A stretch of 64,000 nt of DNA from CAZIKF01 sp964539825 (GTDB taxonomy: Bacteria; Muiribacteriota; UBA6191): assembly GCA_964539825.1 (NCBI GenBank), contig CAZIKF010000012.1:1-64000 (forward strand), given 5' to 3'. Positions 56,588-64,000 of the stretch are shown here, one piece after another. Made by a program: the position numbers and the translations under genes. Positions within the stretch are counted from its first letter, which is position 1. Every line of letters begins with the position of its first letter. Below the pieces are notes generated by a model. The model saw nothing but the letters and a program-made list of their open reading frames with translations. It had not been told where the DNA came from and did not search any database.

Positions 56588-57859
56588 ATGGAAGTCAATA
56601 CACGGTTAAAATCACTGGGGCAATCCTCCACCCTGAGAATTCAAGAAGTTTACCGAGAATTAAGTCAAGCTGGGGGTGATCTCATTAACTTGGGATTAGG
56701 TCAATCTCCTTTTCCTGTTCCCAGTTCCATACAGAGAGCTCTGGCATCTGAAGTACATCGAAAAGATTACCTTTCCACCAGCGGGCTGAAGGAACTCAGG
56801 CATCTCATCGCCCGCTTTCATCAAAGTCGTGAAGGTGTTAGTCTTTGTGAGGACAGGGTAATCATAGGTCCTGGATCCAAAGAGATCATTTTTCTCACGC
56901 AGCTTTGTCATTCTGGTCCCCTGGTTCTCAATACTCCCTGCTGGGTCACCTATGAACCCCAGGCAAAGATTCTTGATAAAAAGATTCTCAAGATCCATAC
57001 ACATCAGGAAAACAACTGGAAAATTGATCCTAAAGACCTGGATAATTCTCTTAGCTTAGCATCTGAAGGATCTGTTCCTGCTCTGCTCATCTTAAACTAT
57101 CCCAATAATCCTCATGGAGGCGGATATTCGGCCTCAGAGCTGGAAGAATTGGCGAGGGTCTGTGCCAGGCACAAGGCTATCGTCCTATCCGATGAAATCT
57201 ATGCAGAAACGAACTTTGAGGGCTCACACACCTCTATTTCCAGGTTTTATCCAGAAGGAACAATTATGACTTCCGGACTTTCAAAGTGGTGTGGTGCGGG
57301 CGGATGGAGACTCGGATATGGGATTTTCCCTTCCAGGTTGAAAGATTTGTATCGTGCTGTCTGTGCTGTGGCGAGTGAAACTTTTAGCTCTGTTTGTGCC
57401 CCAGTCCAGTACGCGGCTTTGAGGGCGTTTGAGGATAGCGGGGAACTTGAAAGGTATCGCCAGGATACCCGCCGTATTTTAGCCGCATTGAGTGATCAAT
57501 GCTTTCAAATTTTAAAGGGCGCTGGACTACGAGTTTCGCCTGCCGTCGGCTCCTTTTACCTCTTTCCTGGCTTCTGCGAACATCAAAGTCAATTGGAGTC
57601 TTTAGGGCTCTCGTCGGGTAGAGAGATTTGTGAGTATCTCCTGAATAAAAAATTGGTTGCGTCCCTCCCTGGAGAAGAGTTCGGAAGGGATGGAGCAGAG
57701 CTAAATCTGAGGATTTCTCTTGTGGATTTTGATGGAGAAACCGTTTTAGACACCATTGCAAAAGAGGATCATCAATGGATTCCTGATCTGAACTGGCTGG
57801 AATCCCATTGTCCCCGGGTTCTTGAGGGTTGTAGACGGATCGCGTCTCTGCTCAGTTGA
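56588..57859 (+). CDS. Class I/II pyridoxal-phosphate aminotransferase
   Basis: Fold-type I aminotransferase, 423 residues. DYLSTSGLKELRHLIARFH, GPGSKEIIFL, LILNYPNNPHGG, SDEIYAE and the PLP-lysine motif SGLSKWCGAGGWRLGY (Lys 233) are all present. The NYPNNPHGG and SxSKxxxxxGxRxGY motifs place it with the aspartate aminotransferase-like group. The substrate cannot be read from sequence. Its end overlaps the end of the convergent lipoprotein gene by 8 bp, so neither gene has room for its own terminator. Confidence 0.9.
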   Translation: MEVNTRLKSLGQSSTLRIQEVYRELSQAGGDLINLGLGQSPFPVPSSIQRALASEVHRKDYLSTSGLKELRHLIARFHQSREGVSLCEDRVIIGPGSKEIIFLTQLCHSGPLVLNTPCWVTYEPQAKILDKKILKIHTHQENNWKIDPKDLDNSLSLASEGSVPALLILNYPNNPHGGGYSASELEELARVCARHKAIVLSDEIYAETNFEGSHTSISRFYPEGTIMTSGLSKWCGAGGWRLGYGIFPSRLKDLYRAVCAVASETFSSVCAPVQYAALRAFEDSGELERYRQDTRRILAALSDQCFQILKGAGLRVSPAVGSFYLFPGFCEHQSQLESLGLSSGREICEYLLNKKLVASLPGEEFGRDGAELNLRISLVDFDGETVLDTIAKEDHQWIPDLNWLESHCPRVLEGCRRIASLLS

Positions 57860-59696
57860 GGATTTCAGGCCCGAAAGCGGAGGGGAGAAGCTTATAAAAT
57901 CGTGGCTGAGCCAGGGAGGATTCCCGCGAGTAGAAGGTCACCAGTTGGTCATCACGAATGACTCCTGTCCAGTTTCCAAGAAAGACCTGGGAAAAGGTAC
58001 GAGGATTTTGTTCATGAAATTCTTTAGAGACCCAAAGAATTCTCTTCCCATCTGGAGATACCTGCGCATGATGCTCCACTTCTCCATTTCTTAGGAGTAG
58101 ACGAGTGAGAAACCCTCCCGGTGTGGGATTGGAGCTATAAAGAAAAAACCTCTTATCTCCAGTGCTGAGAACCTTTGCTTTTTCATAGAGTAGAACACCT
58201 GATTGTGGGTCCCAGGAAGGGTTAAGGTCCTCAAAAACATCATTTGTGACCTGAATTACAGTAAGTTTATCCAGGCGCTCGAAATCGGCCTGGCTCAGTA
58301 CCAGGTTGCGTCCCAGAAGGTTGTCTCTGTTTACATCTACCGGAGCCACAAATAGCTCATTGGAGCTCTCATCACAACTCCGTTTGCAGACTGTCGGACG
58401 AGCTGTTGTGCATCCGCTGGGACGAGCCAGGAAGGCTACCTGCTGTCCAGAGCCTGACCAGCGAGGAGCAGAAAATATCATTTCACACTCCGCCGGTGAA
58501 TTCAAAGCGTCAAAAAAACCAGTATTAGAATAATTTGGAGAGGAATACCCAAAAGAGACACCTGCATTGGAATTGAAGGCCACATTATCATCAAAGACAC
58601 CCTGGTCAAAAAAATGCAGAAACTGGTTGATACAGGGAAAGGCAGGAGTCGAGTTTACACAGACAAAGTTGAAATATTCATTGAGTTGATTGCGATAAAA
58701 AGCAGCTTCTGCGAAGACCACGGGAATCTTTGCCGGTAAACCTGTAAGTGGGTCGTTAATCGGTAGACCGGTCAGGGGATCGGTGAAGGGAAGGGGGGCT
58801 CCAGTTGCAGGGTCTCGAAGACCCAGGGCACCTCCTGATTCAGAGAATCCAGGTACAATCGGTAAGGTTGTTGGGGCAGAATTTTGTTCATTTCTCTGAT
58901 CGATTTTCAAGACCGTTCGACCAGTGGAGTCTTTCAGGATCAACGCCTTGTCTCGGATGAGTTTTGACCTTGTAGTATCCGCGCTATCTACAAATGCGAT
59001 AGAAATTTCACCATCCTGCAAAAAGGCAAATCGCTTTCCGTCGGGAGAATAGGTTGGATCCGTTGTATCAAGGATCGCATCCTCAACGAGAACCTCCAGT
59101 ATTTGGGTTGAGAGTTGGTACTTATAGATCTTAAAAGGTAGTAAGGGTTCCTTTGCGCTAAAGAGAATCTCCTCTGGTACTCGTGGATTCCAATCCATGG
59201 ATTCGATCTCAAGGAAGCTGCGAGGAGCATTTTGGAGGATACCCTCATAAAACTCTGGAGCCTGGTTATTGAGCAGCTTCTTGGACAGGAAATTACTGCC
59301 CTCCCGAAAACTGAAATCTTCAGCTCCTCTTGATGTGGTACCAAAAGTGAGATCCACACTGACAACATCCGTACTTATCGTATCCACCTCAATGGAGGCC
59401 GAATATTGTCCCTCCCGGGCGATGAGTTGAAACTGTCCGCGTCCCAGGGAATCGAAGAAAAAATTACCTTCCGTATCCGATTCAACCTGGATGAATCCAG
59501 GATTGGCTTGAATCACTGCTCCGCTTACAAATTCACCCTGGTCCAGGTTGAAAAGGGACCCAAAGACTATAGATCTCGAACTGTCCTGGCGAGAAGCCAC
59601 CAGGGATGGAAGTTTTTCCTTGGAGCAACCTGCCAGAATCGCCAGTATCAGGCATGCGAAGAGTGGATTGAAGAGAGAGCGGGCAGAGCAATTCAC
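57852..59696 (-). CDS. Lipoprotein with regulatory-like beta-sandwich and TolB-like propeller
   Basis: The signal peptide ends in a lipobox (LILAILAGC, Cys 24), so this is a lipoprotein. About 40-115 resembles a carboxypeptidase regulatory-like domain (SGAVIQANPGFIQVESDTEG, GRGQFQLIAREG). From about 165 there are WD/PD40-type repeats: IESMDWNPRVPEEILFS, DPTYSPDGKRFAF, APRWSGSGQQVAF, NPSWDPQSGVLLY and AQVSPDGKRILWVS. A short insert has three DPxTGxP units in tandem. Start is a GTG at 59696, the first start after an in-frame stop. It is convergent with the aminotransferase. Function unknown; TolB-like propellers often bind partners in the periplasm. Confidence 0.78.
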   Translation of the reverse strand: MNCSARSLFNPLFACLILAILAGCSKEKLPSLVASRQDSSRSIVFGSLFNLDQGEFVSGAVIQANPGFIQVESDTEGNFFFDSLGRGQFQLIAREGQYSASIEVDTISTDVVSVDLTFGTTSRGAEDFSFREGSNFLSKKLLNNQAPEFYEGILQNAPRSFLEIESMDWNPRVPEEILFSAKEPLLPFKIYKYQLSTQILEVLVEDAILDTTDPTYSPDGKRFAFLQDGEISIAFVDSADTTRSKLIRDKALILKDSTGRTVLKIDQRNEQNSAPTTLPIVPGFSESGGALGLRDPATGAPLPFTDPLTGLPINDPLTGLPAKIPVVFAEAAFYRNQLNEYFNFVCVNSTPAFPCINQFLHFFDQGVFDDNVAFNSNAGVSFGYSSPNYSNTGFFDALNSPAECEMIFSAPRWSGSGQQVAFLARPSGCTTARPTVCKRSCDESSNELFVAPVDVNRDNLLGRNLVLSQADFERLDKLTVIQVTNDVFEDLNPSWDPQSGVLLYEKAKVLSTGDKRFFLYSSNPTPGGFLTRLLLRNGEVEHHAQVSPDGKRILWVSKEFHEQNPRTFSQVFLGNWTGVIRDDQLVTFYSRESSLAQPRFYKLLPSAFGPEILN

Positions 59697-59906
59697 CTCT
59701 TAATTCTCGGAACTGAAGATCAAACTCTAGATTCCCTTGAGAAGGCTAATAAACTCATGCAGTCAAGAGTAAACATTTTTCTCTGATTATTCATAAAAAA
59801 TGCCTTTTGCCTGGATATTATGTCCATGAGCCGTGCCCGATTTCATCGATCACCGAGAATTAGTGGATCAACCCACCTCATGTTGGCTTCAAAGTAGCCC
59901 TGATAT

Positions 59907-59935
59907 TTGACTTTAGGGAGTAACTTTCCTATCAT
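59907..59935 (+). promoter_or_regulatory. Sigma-70-type promoter of the rpsB operon
   Basis: TTGACT (59907-59912), a 17-base spacer and TATCAT (59930-59935) give a start near 59942. The resulting leader before rpsB is about 105 nt, long enough for the S2 autoregulatory structure found upstream of rpsB in other bacteria; I could not model that fold. The rest of the 59697-60048 gap shows nothing else. Confidence 0.65.
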
Positions 59936-60048
59936 GTCGGCCTAAAATTTCATAGTAGAATCTTCAGATATTGGCTTCGAGCTCGGTGATTCCCAGGAAT
60001 TCGCTTGAAACGTCTGAAGAGGATTCAAACCAAATAGGAGTTCCTTTC

Positions 60049-60774
60049 ATGTTAAGTACAGTTTCAATTAAAAATCTTCTGGAAGCAGGAGTACATTTTG
60101 GTCATCAAACTCGCAAATGGGATCCGAGAATGGCTCCCTATATTTATACCAAGAGAAATGAAATTCACATTCTTGACCTTCAAAAGACCGTTAAGCTGAT
60201 TTTGAAGGCCTGTGATCGAATCAAGAAAGTAGCTGAACAAGGCGGCAATATTCTCTTCGTTTCGACAAAACGTCAAGCGCAGGAAATCGTTCGTGAGGCT
60301 GCAGAAAGAGCTGGAGTTCATTATGTGAATCACCGTTGGCTTGGCGGTACGTTGACAAATTTTAATACCATTCGGCAAAGAATCAATCATCTCAAGAAAT
60401 TGGAGAGAATGATTGAAGTCGGGGATATGGAGCTGCTGGGGAAAAAAGAGCGCGCTAGAAGAATGCGTGAGCTGAAGAATTTGTCGAGGAACTTGAATGG
60501 AATCCGTGAAATGGACGGCACTCCGGACATTGTGTTTCTTGTGGACCCTAGCAGGGAACATCTGGCGGTGGATGAGTGCGTCAAGCTCAAAATTCCAATC
60601 GTCGCTATTACAGATTCCAATTGTGACCCGAGCCCGATCCAGTTTGTAATTCCGGGAAACGATGATGCGATTCGTTCCATTAAACTAATTGTTAACTATC
60701 TTACCGATGCTATCGTGGAAGGTAAGGAGCTTAGTCGAGCAACCCAGGAAAAAGAAGAAGTCGCGGTCAGCTAG
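60049..60774 (+). CDS. rpsB: Small ribosomal subunit protein uS2
   Basis: 241 residues beginning MLSTVSIKNLLEAGVHFGHQ, with RKWDPRMAPYIYTKRN, HRWLGGTLTNFNTIRQRI, PDIVFLVDPSREHLAVDE and ITDSNCDPSPIQFVIPGNDD, all conserved. The ATG at 60049 follows TAGGAG; a frame open to 59971 adds a non-conserved leader. tsf follows 29 nt later. Confidence 0.98.
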   Translation: MLSTVSIKNLLEAGVHFGHQTRKWDPRMAPYIYTKRNEIHILDLQKTVKLILKACDRIKKVAEQGGNILFVSTKRQAQEIVREAAERAGVHYVNHRWLGGTLTNFNTIRQRINHLKKLERMIEVGDMELLGKKERARRMRELKNLSRNLNGIREMDGTPDIVFLVDPSREHLAVDECVKLKIPIVAITDSNCDPSPIQFVIPGNDDAIRSIKLIVNYLTDAIVEGKELSRATQEKEEVAVS

Positions 60775-60803
60775 TCCGGGTTTTCTTGAAAAAAGGATAG
60801 ACC

Positions 60804-61724
60804 ATGAGTGTGAATCTCGCAGATGTAAGGGTATTAAGAGAGAAATCAGGGGCTGGGATGCTTGCTTGCAAAAATGCATTAGCAAGTGCTGAGGGTGATA
60901 TCGAAGCGGCGATGGTTTTTCTTCGCAAGAAGGGACTGGCTGCTGCAGGTAAAAAGGCAGGCAGGGTTGCGGCCGAGGGGCTGGTTCATGCCGTCGTGAA
61001 CAACTCTCAGACCGCTGGTGTTCTGCTCGAAATAAATTGTGAAACTGATTTTGTTGCTAAGACAGATCAATTTCGTGATCTCACTGAAAAACTGGGTACT
61101 ATCATTCTTGAAAAGCTCCCAGAAGACCCGGCAGCTTTATTGGCAATTGATCTACCTGATGGCTCCGTTGAATCCTTTATCAATGAGAAAATCTCAGTGA
61201 CAGGTGAAAAGATTGAGGTCAGAAGATTTCAGACTTTCACCAGGGAACAGGGAGTGGTGAATTCCTATATCCATTCCGGTGGTGGGATCGGGGTCTTACT
61301 GGATCTAAAAGTTGGTAGACAAGATGTCTGCTCCCACGAAAAAATGGTGGAACTCTATTCGGATCTTGCCATGCATGTGGCCGCATCAGCCCCGCAATAT
61401 TTGAGCCGGAATGACATTCCTGAAGCGATAGTTGCCAAAGAAATTGAAATATACAAAGAGCAGCTTCGGCAAGAAGGTAAAAAGGAAGAAATTTTGGAAA
61501 AAATTTCCCTTGGAAAGCTGAATAAATTCTTCCAGGAGAACTGTTTACTTGAACAGCCTTTCGTAAAAGACGGAAAGGTGAAAATCAAGGAATTGGTGCA
61601 GTCTGTTGGCAAGAGCCTGGAGACAGAAATTGAGATTGCGGCTTTCAGCAGATTTGTACGTGGAGAAGGAATTGAAAAACGGCAGGACGACTTCGCCGGC
61701 GAAGTACTCGCTACAGCGCGTTGA
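60804..61724 (+). CDS. tsf: Elongation factor Ts
   Basis: 306 residues, starting with VNLADVRVLREKSGAGMLAC and the UBA-like module. It contains the NCETDFVAKTDQF motif that inserts into EF-Tu, and two core subdomains (HVAASAPQYLSR, FVKDGKVKIKELV). It exchanges GDP for GTP on EF-Tu. Slightly longer than the E. coli protein. Confidence 0.98.
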   Translation: MSVNLADVRVLREKSGAGMLACKNALASAEGDIEAAMVFLRKKGLAAAGKKAGRVAAEGLVHAVVNNSQTAGVLLEINCETDFVAKTDQFRDLTEKLGTIILEKLPEDPAALLAIDLPDGSVESFINEKISVTGEKIEVRRFQTFTREQGVVNSYIHSGGGIGVLLDLKVGRQDVCSHEKMVELYSDLAMHVAASAPQYLSRNDIPEAIVAKEIEIYKEQLRQEGKKEEILEKISLGKLNKFFQENCLLEQPFVKDGKVKIKELVQSVGKSLETEIEIAAFSRFVRGEGIEKRQDDFAGEVLATAR

Positions 61725-61744
61725 GTCCTCTCCGAACTCGGAGA

Positions 61745-62443
61745 ATGAAGCGAATCTTACTAAAATTGAGCGGTGAGGCCCTTGGTGGTAACCAGGGGCA
61801 TGGCTTCAAGAGTGAAATTCTAAAAAGTATTGGTCAGCAGATTAGGGACGCTGTTCATCAGGAGATCGAAATAGGGCTTGTAGTGGGCGGAGGAAATCTC
61901 TTCCGAGGAGTCCAGGGAATGTCCGAAGGATTGGATCGGAATTCTGGAGATCTGATGGGGATGCTGGCGACGGTGATGAATGCCCTGGCTCTGAGGGGAG
62001 TTTTTACTTCCCTGGGACTGTCCGTGCAAGTTCAGTCAGCTTTCGAGGTGGGGTCCTTTGTAGAGGGATTTAGCGTATTTAAAGCCCGAGAATATTTGTC
62101 CTCCGGAAATGTGGTTATATTCTGCGGTGGAACTGGAAATCCTTTTTTTACAACAGATTCAGCTGCCGCATTGCGTGCCGCTGAAATTGGAGCGGATCTC
62201 CTGATCAAGGGTACCAAAGTAGATGGAGTCTACGATAAGGACCCGGTGACTAATCCAGGAGCTAAAAAATATCGTCATCTAAATTACCAAACCGTATTAG
62301 AAAAACGTTTAGCGGTTATGGATTTAACCGCGATCACTCTATGTCAGGAGAATAAAATTCCTATTCGGGTCGTTGACATTATGGATGGGAATCCCATTTT
62401 GAGATTGGCAGAGGGAGAGGAAATTGGTACTTTGATATCGTAA
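61745..62443 (+). CDS. pyrH: Uridylate kinase (UMP kinase)
   Basis: 232 residues from MKRILLKLSGEALGG, with VVGGGNLFRG, GDLMGMLATVMNALAL, CGGTGNPFFTTDSAAALRA and GTKVDGVYDKDP, the bacterial hexameric UMP kinase signatures. The start is not certain: the ATG at 61745 gives the conserved N-terminus but has a poorly spaced GGAG, while a TTG at 61721 overlaps the tsf stop and has no ribosome binding site. pyrH commonly sits between tsf and frr. Confidence 0.95.
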   Translation: MKRILLKLSGEALGGNQGHGFKSEILKSIGQQIRDAVHQEIEIGLVVGGGNLFRGVQGMSEGLDRNSGDLMGMLATVMNALALRGVFTSLGLSVQVQSAFEVGSFVEGFSVFKAREYLSSGNVVIFCGGTGNPFFTTDSAAALRAAEIGADLLIKGTKVDGVYDKDPVTNPGAKKYRHLNYQTVLEKRLAVMDLTAITLCQENKIPIRVVDIMDGNPILRLAEGEEIGTLIS

Positions 62444-62477
62444 ACTCCCAGGGAGTGAACACAAAAGAGGGGCAATT

Positions 62478-63038
62478 ATGCCAATTGATGAAATTCTTTT
62501 TGAAATGGAAGAAAAGACGGAAAAGACGATTGAGTCCTTTATTTCAGCCTTACAAAGTTTGAGAACAGGACGAGCTACTCCCATATTAGTAGATAAGATC
62601 AAGGTGGAAAGTTATGGTGTCATGACTCCTCTCAAAGCAGTTGCGTCTTTGTCGGTTCCTGAACCTAGAATCCTGGCAATTCAGCCATGGGACAAGCAGA
62701 TGCTGGCACCTATTGAGAAGGCGATTTTGGCTTCTGATCTTGGAATTACCCCTGCTAATGATGGCGACTATATCCGTCTCATCATGCCGGAAATGACGGA
62801 AGACCGCCGCAAAGATATGGTTAAGTTAGCCCGTACCAGGTCAGAGGATGCGAAGGTATCCATTCGTAATGCCAGGCGCGACGCAAATACTCAGCTAAAG
62901 AAACTAGAGAGAGATAAGGTAATCACTGAAGATGAATCCAAGGGACATCAGAAATCAGTGCAGGACTTGACGGACCAGTACATTCTCAAGGTTGAGAATA
63001 TCCTGCAATCCAAAGAAAAAGATATTCTCGAAATCTAG
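62478..63038 (+). CDS. frr: Ribosome recycling factor
   Basis: 186 residues: SFISALQSLRTGRATPILVD, the IQPWDKQMLAPIEKAILASD segment and the three-helix-bundle region (RKDMVKLARTRSEDAKVSIR) are standard. RRF splits the post-termination ribosome together with EF-G. A ribosome binding site (AGAGGGG) precedes the ATG. The gap after it (63039-63223) holds a small perfect hairpin but no T-run and no sure promoter. Confidence 0.98.
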   Translation: MPIDEILFEMEEKTEKTIESFISALQSLRTGRATPILVDKIKVESYGVMTPLKAVASLSVPEPRILAIQPWDKQMLAPIEKAILASDLGITPANDGDYIRLIMPEMTEDRRKDMVKLARTRSEDAKVSIRNARRDANTQLKKLERDKVITEDESKGHQKSVQDLTDQYILKVENILQSKEKDILEI

Positions 63039-63223
63039 AATTCAACTTTCCTTAGTTCAGATAACCCTGGAATTCTCAATTCCATGGTTTGAAGTACTTG
63101 CGTGATCCACCGTATTGAATAATACTGAAAGAACGACATTCTAAATTTTTTGTTTTATTGTCTACTTAAATTTTCCTGACAAAGCAGATTGGGTAGCTTT
63201 GTTTCCGTGGAGCTGGAGACAGA

Positions 63224-64000
63224 ATGGGAGCGGTTTCTGTCGAAGAAATCCGATCAAATTTTAGTTTATCTGCTCAAGAAGAGCAGATATTTTCGCGTAT
63301 AGACTGGAATTCATGTCCTGGCCATATCGCAATCATTATGGATGGAAATGGCAGATGGGCGAAAGATCGGGGGGGGCTACGAACTTTTGGACACAAAAAG
63401 GGTGTTGATTCTGTCTATGAGGTTGTAGAGGTATGTGGAAAGATTCCCGTGAAATTTGTTACCTTTTACGCGTTTTCCACAGAGAATTGGAGTCGCTCCC
63501 AGAGCGAAGTCCGCTCACTGATGAAACTGTTTTCAAGTTCTTTGAATAAGTACATTGATCGGTTAGTTAAGCAGGGCGTGAGGATTCGAATCATCGGGGA
63601 TCTGGCTGCCATGGGAGAGGAGCTGAAGCATGAATTTGACACCGCCGCCGTCAGAACTGCCAAAAACGAGACCATCTGTATGACGCTAGCTATGAATTAT
63701 TCAGGTCGATGGGATCTTTTAAGAGCGATTCGCGAATTAAGTGTTCAGGTAAAACACGGGGAAATTAGCCCGGATGAGATCGATGAAGAAGTTCTTTCTA
63801 GCTATCTTCATACCAGCTATATGACTGATCCAGAGCTCTTGATTCGTACAAGTGGTGAGCAAAGGCTTTCCAATTTTCTACTATGGGAATGCGCTTATTC
63901 TGAATTTCATTTTACACCGGTTCATTGGCCAGATTTTCGAAGGATTCATCTCTTTGAAGCCATCCTTGATTACCAGGGAAGACAGCGGAGATTTGGTGGA
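63224..64000 (+). CDS. uppS: Polyprenyl diphosphate synthase (UppS family), right-edge partial
   Basis: An ATG at 63224, six bases after GGAG, opens a frame to the window edge (259 residues seen). Motifs include HIAIIMDGNGRWAK with catalytic Asp 40, GHKKGVDSVYEVVE, VTFYAFSTENWSRS, RIRIIGDLAAM and IRTSGEQRLSNFLLWECAYS, and the visible end is YQGRQRRFGG, very near the natural C-terminus. It builds undecaprenyl diphosphate for cell wall precursors from the products of the MEP pathway, four of whose genes lie at 24679-29234. About 30 N-terminal residues precede the conserved start of the family. Confidence 0.95.
   Translation, partial: MGAVSVEEIRSNFSLSAQEEQIFSRIDWNSCPGHIAIIMDGNGRWAKDRGGLRTFGHKKGVDSVYEVVEVCGKIPVKFVTFYAFSTENWSRSQSEVRSLMKLFSSSLNKYIDRLVKQGVRIRIIGDLAAMGEELKHEFDTAAVRTAKNETICMTLAMNYSGRWDLLRAIRELSVQVKHGEISPDEIDEEVLSSYLHTSYMTDPELLIRTSGEQRLSNFLLWECAYSEFHFTPVHWPDFRRIHLFEAILDYQGRQRRFGG

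Noticed and set aside
63068..63084. TGGAATT-ctc-AATTCCA hairpin after frr as a terminator
   Set aside because: No T-run follows, and transcription from frr into uppS is plausible.

Overview
The window reads as one contiguous piece of a bacterial chromosome with moderate GC. I infer a diderm (Gram-negative) with an at least partly anaerobic, ferredoxin-based metabolism. The support is an Rnf complex, a ferredoxin-type 2-oxoacid oxidoreductase, a PilT ATPase, lipobox and outer-membrane-barrel-like proteins, and a very large secreted Ig-repeat protein with a FlgD/Por-like C-terminus. The RNA polymerase is unusual: beta' has a huge insertion in the trigger loop and beta has a four-cysteine insertion. 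I cannot name the phylum from sequence reading alone. No insertion sequence, prophage, CRISPR array or rRNA was seen.

Region 1 (1-15236) is an energy-conservation locus. A second korA-like gene leaves the window on the minus strand. Diverging from it is a ten-gene plus-strand operon: korA, korB, an 840-residue PFOR-like Fe-S protein, rnfB, a 1309-residue PFOR-like Fe-S protein, rnfC, rnfD, rnfG, rnfE and rnfA. A 53-residue cysteine-rich membrane protein resembling NqrM closes it. Most genes overlap or nearly touch, and a textbook sigma-54 -24/-12 element precedes korA. The layout suggests that 2-oxoacid oxidation is physically coupled, through two giant iron-sulfur proteins, to the Rnf ion pump.

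Region 2 (15285-29768, minus strand) starts from a sigma-70-like promoter with a CarD-like regulator. It continues with MEP isoprenoid genes (ispE, dxr, ispF, dxs) and a coiled-coil/GrpE-like/zinc-ribbon/TPR fusion. After a gap holding a 165-bp inverted-repeat element come pilT, a coiled-coil membrane-anchored protein and two very large radical SAM/SPASM proteins of unknown product.

Region 3 (29977-45890, plus strand) has a glycosyltransferase-like gene and a secreted unknown. The transcription/translation cluster follows: rpmG, tRNA-Trp, secE, nusG, rplK, rplA, rplJ, rplL, an attenuator-like hairpin, rpoB, rpoC and a strong terminator.

Region 4 (46134-59696) encodes mostly exported proteins: the giant Ig-repeat protein, an MBL-fold hydrolase overlapping a FecR-domain protein, an outer-membrane barrel candidate, an aminotransferase, and on the minus strand a propeller lipoprotein.

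Region 5 (59907-64000) is the conserved rpsB-tsf-pyrH-frr-uppS cluster. It is preceded by a good sigma-70 promoter, and uppS runs to the right edge.
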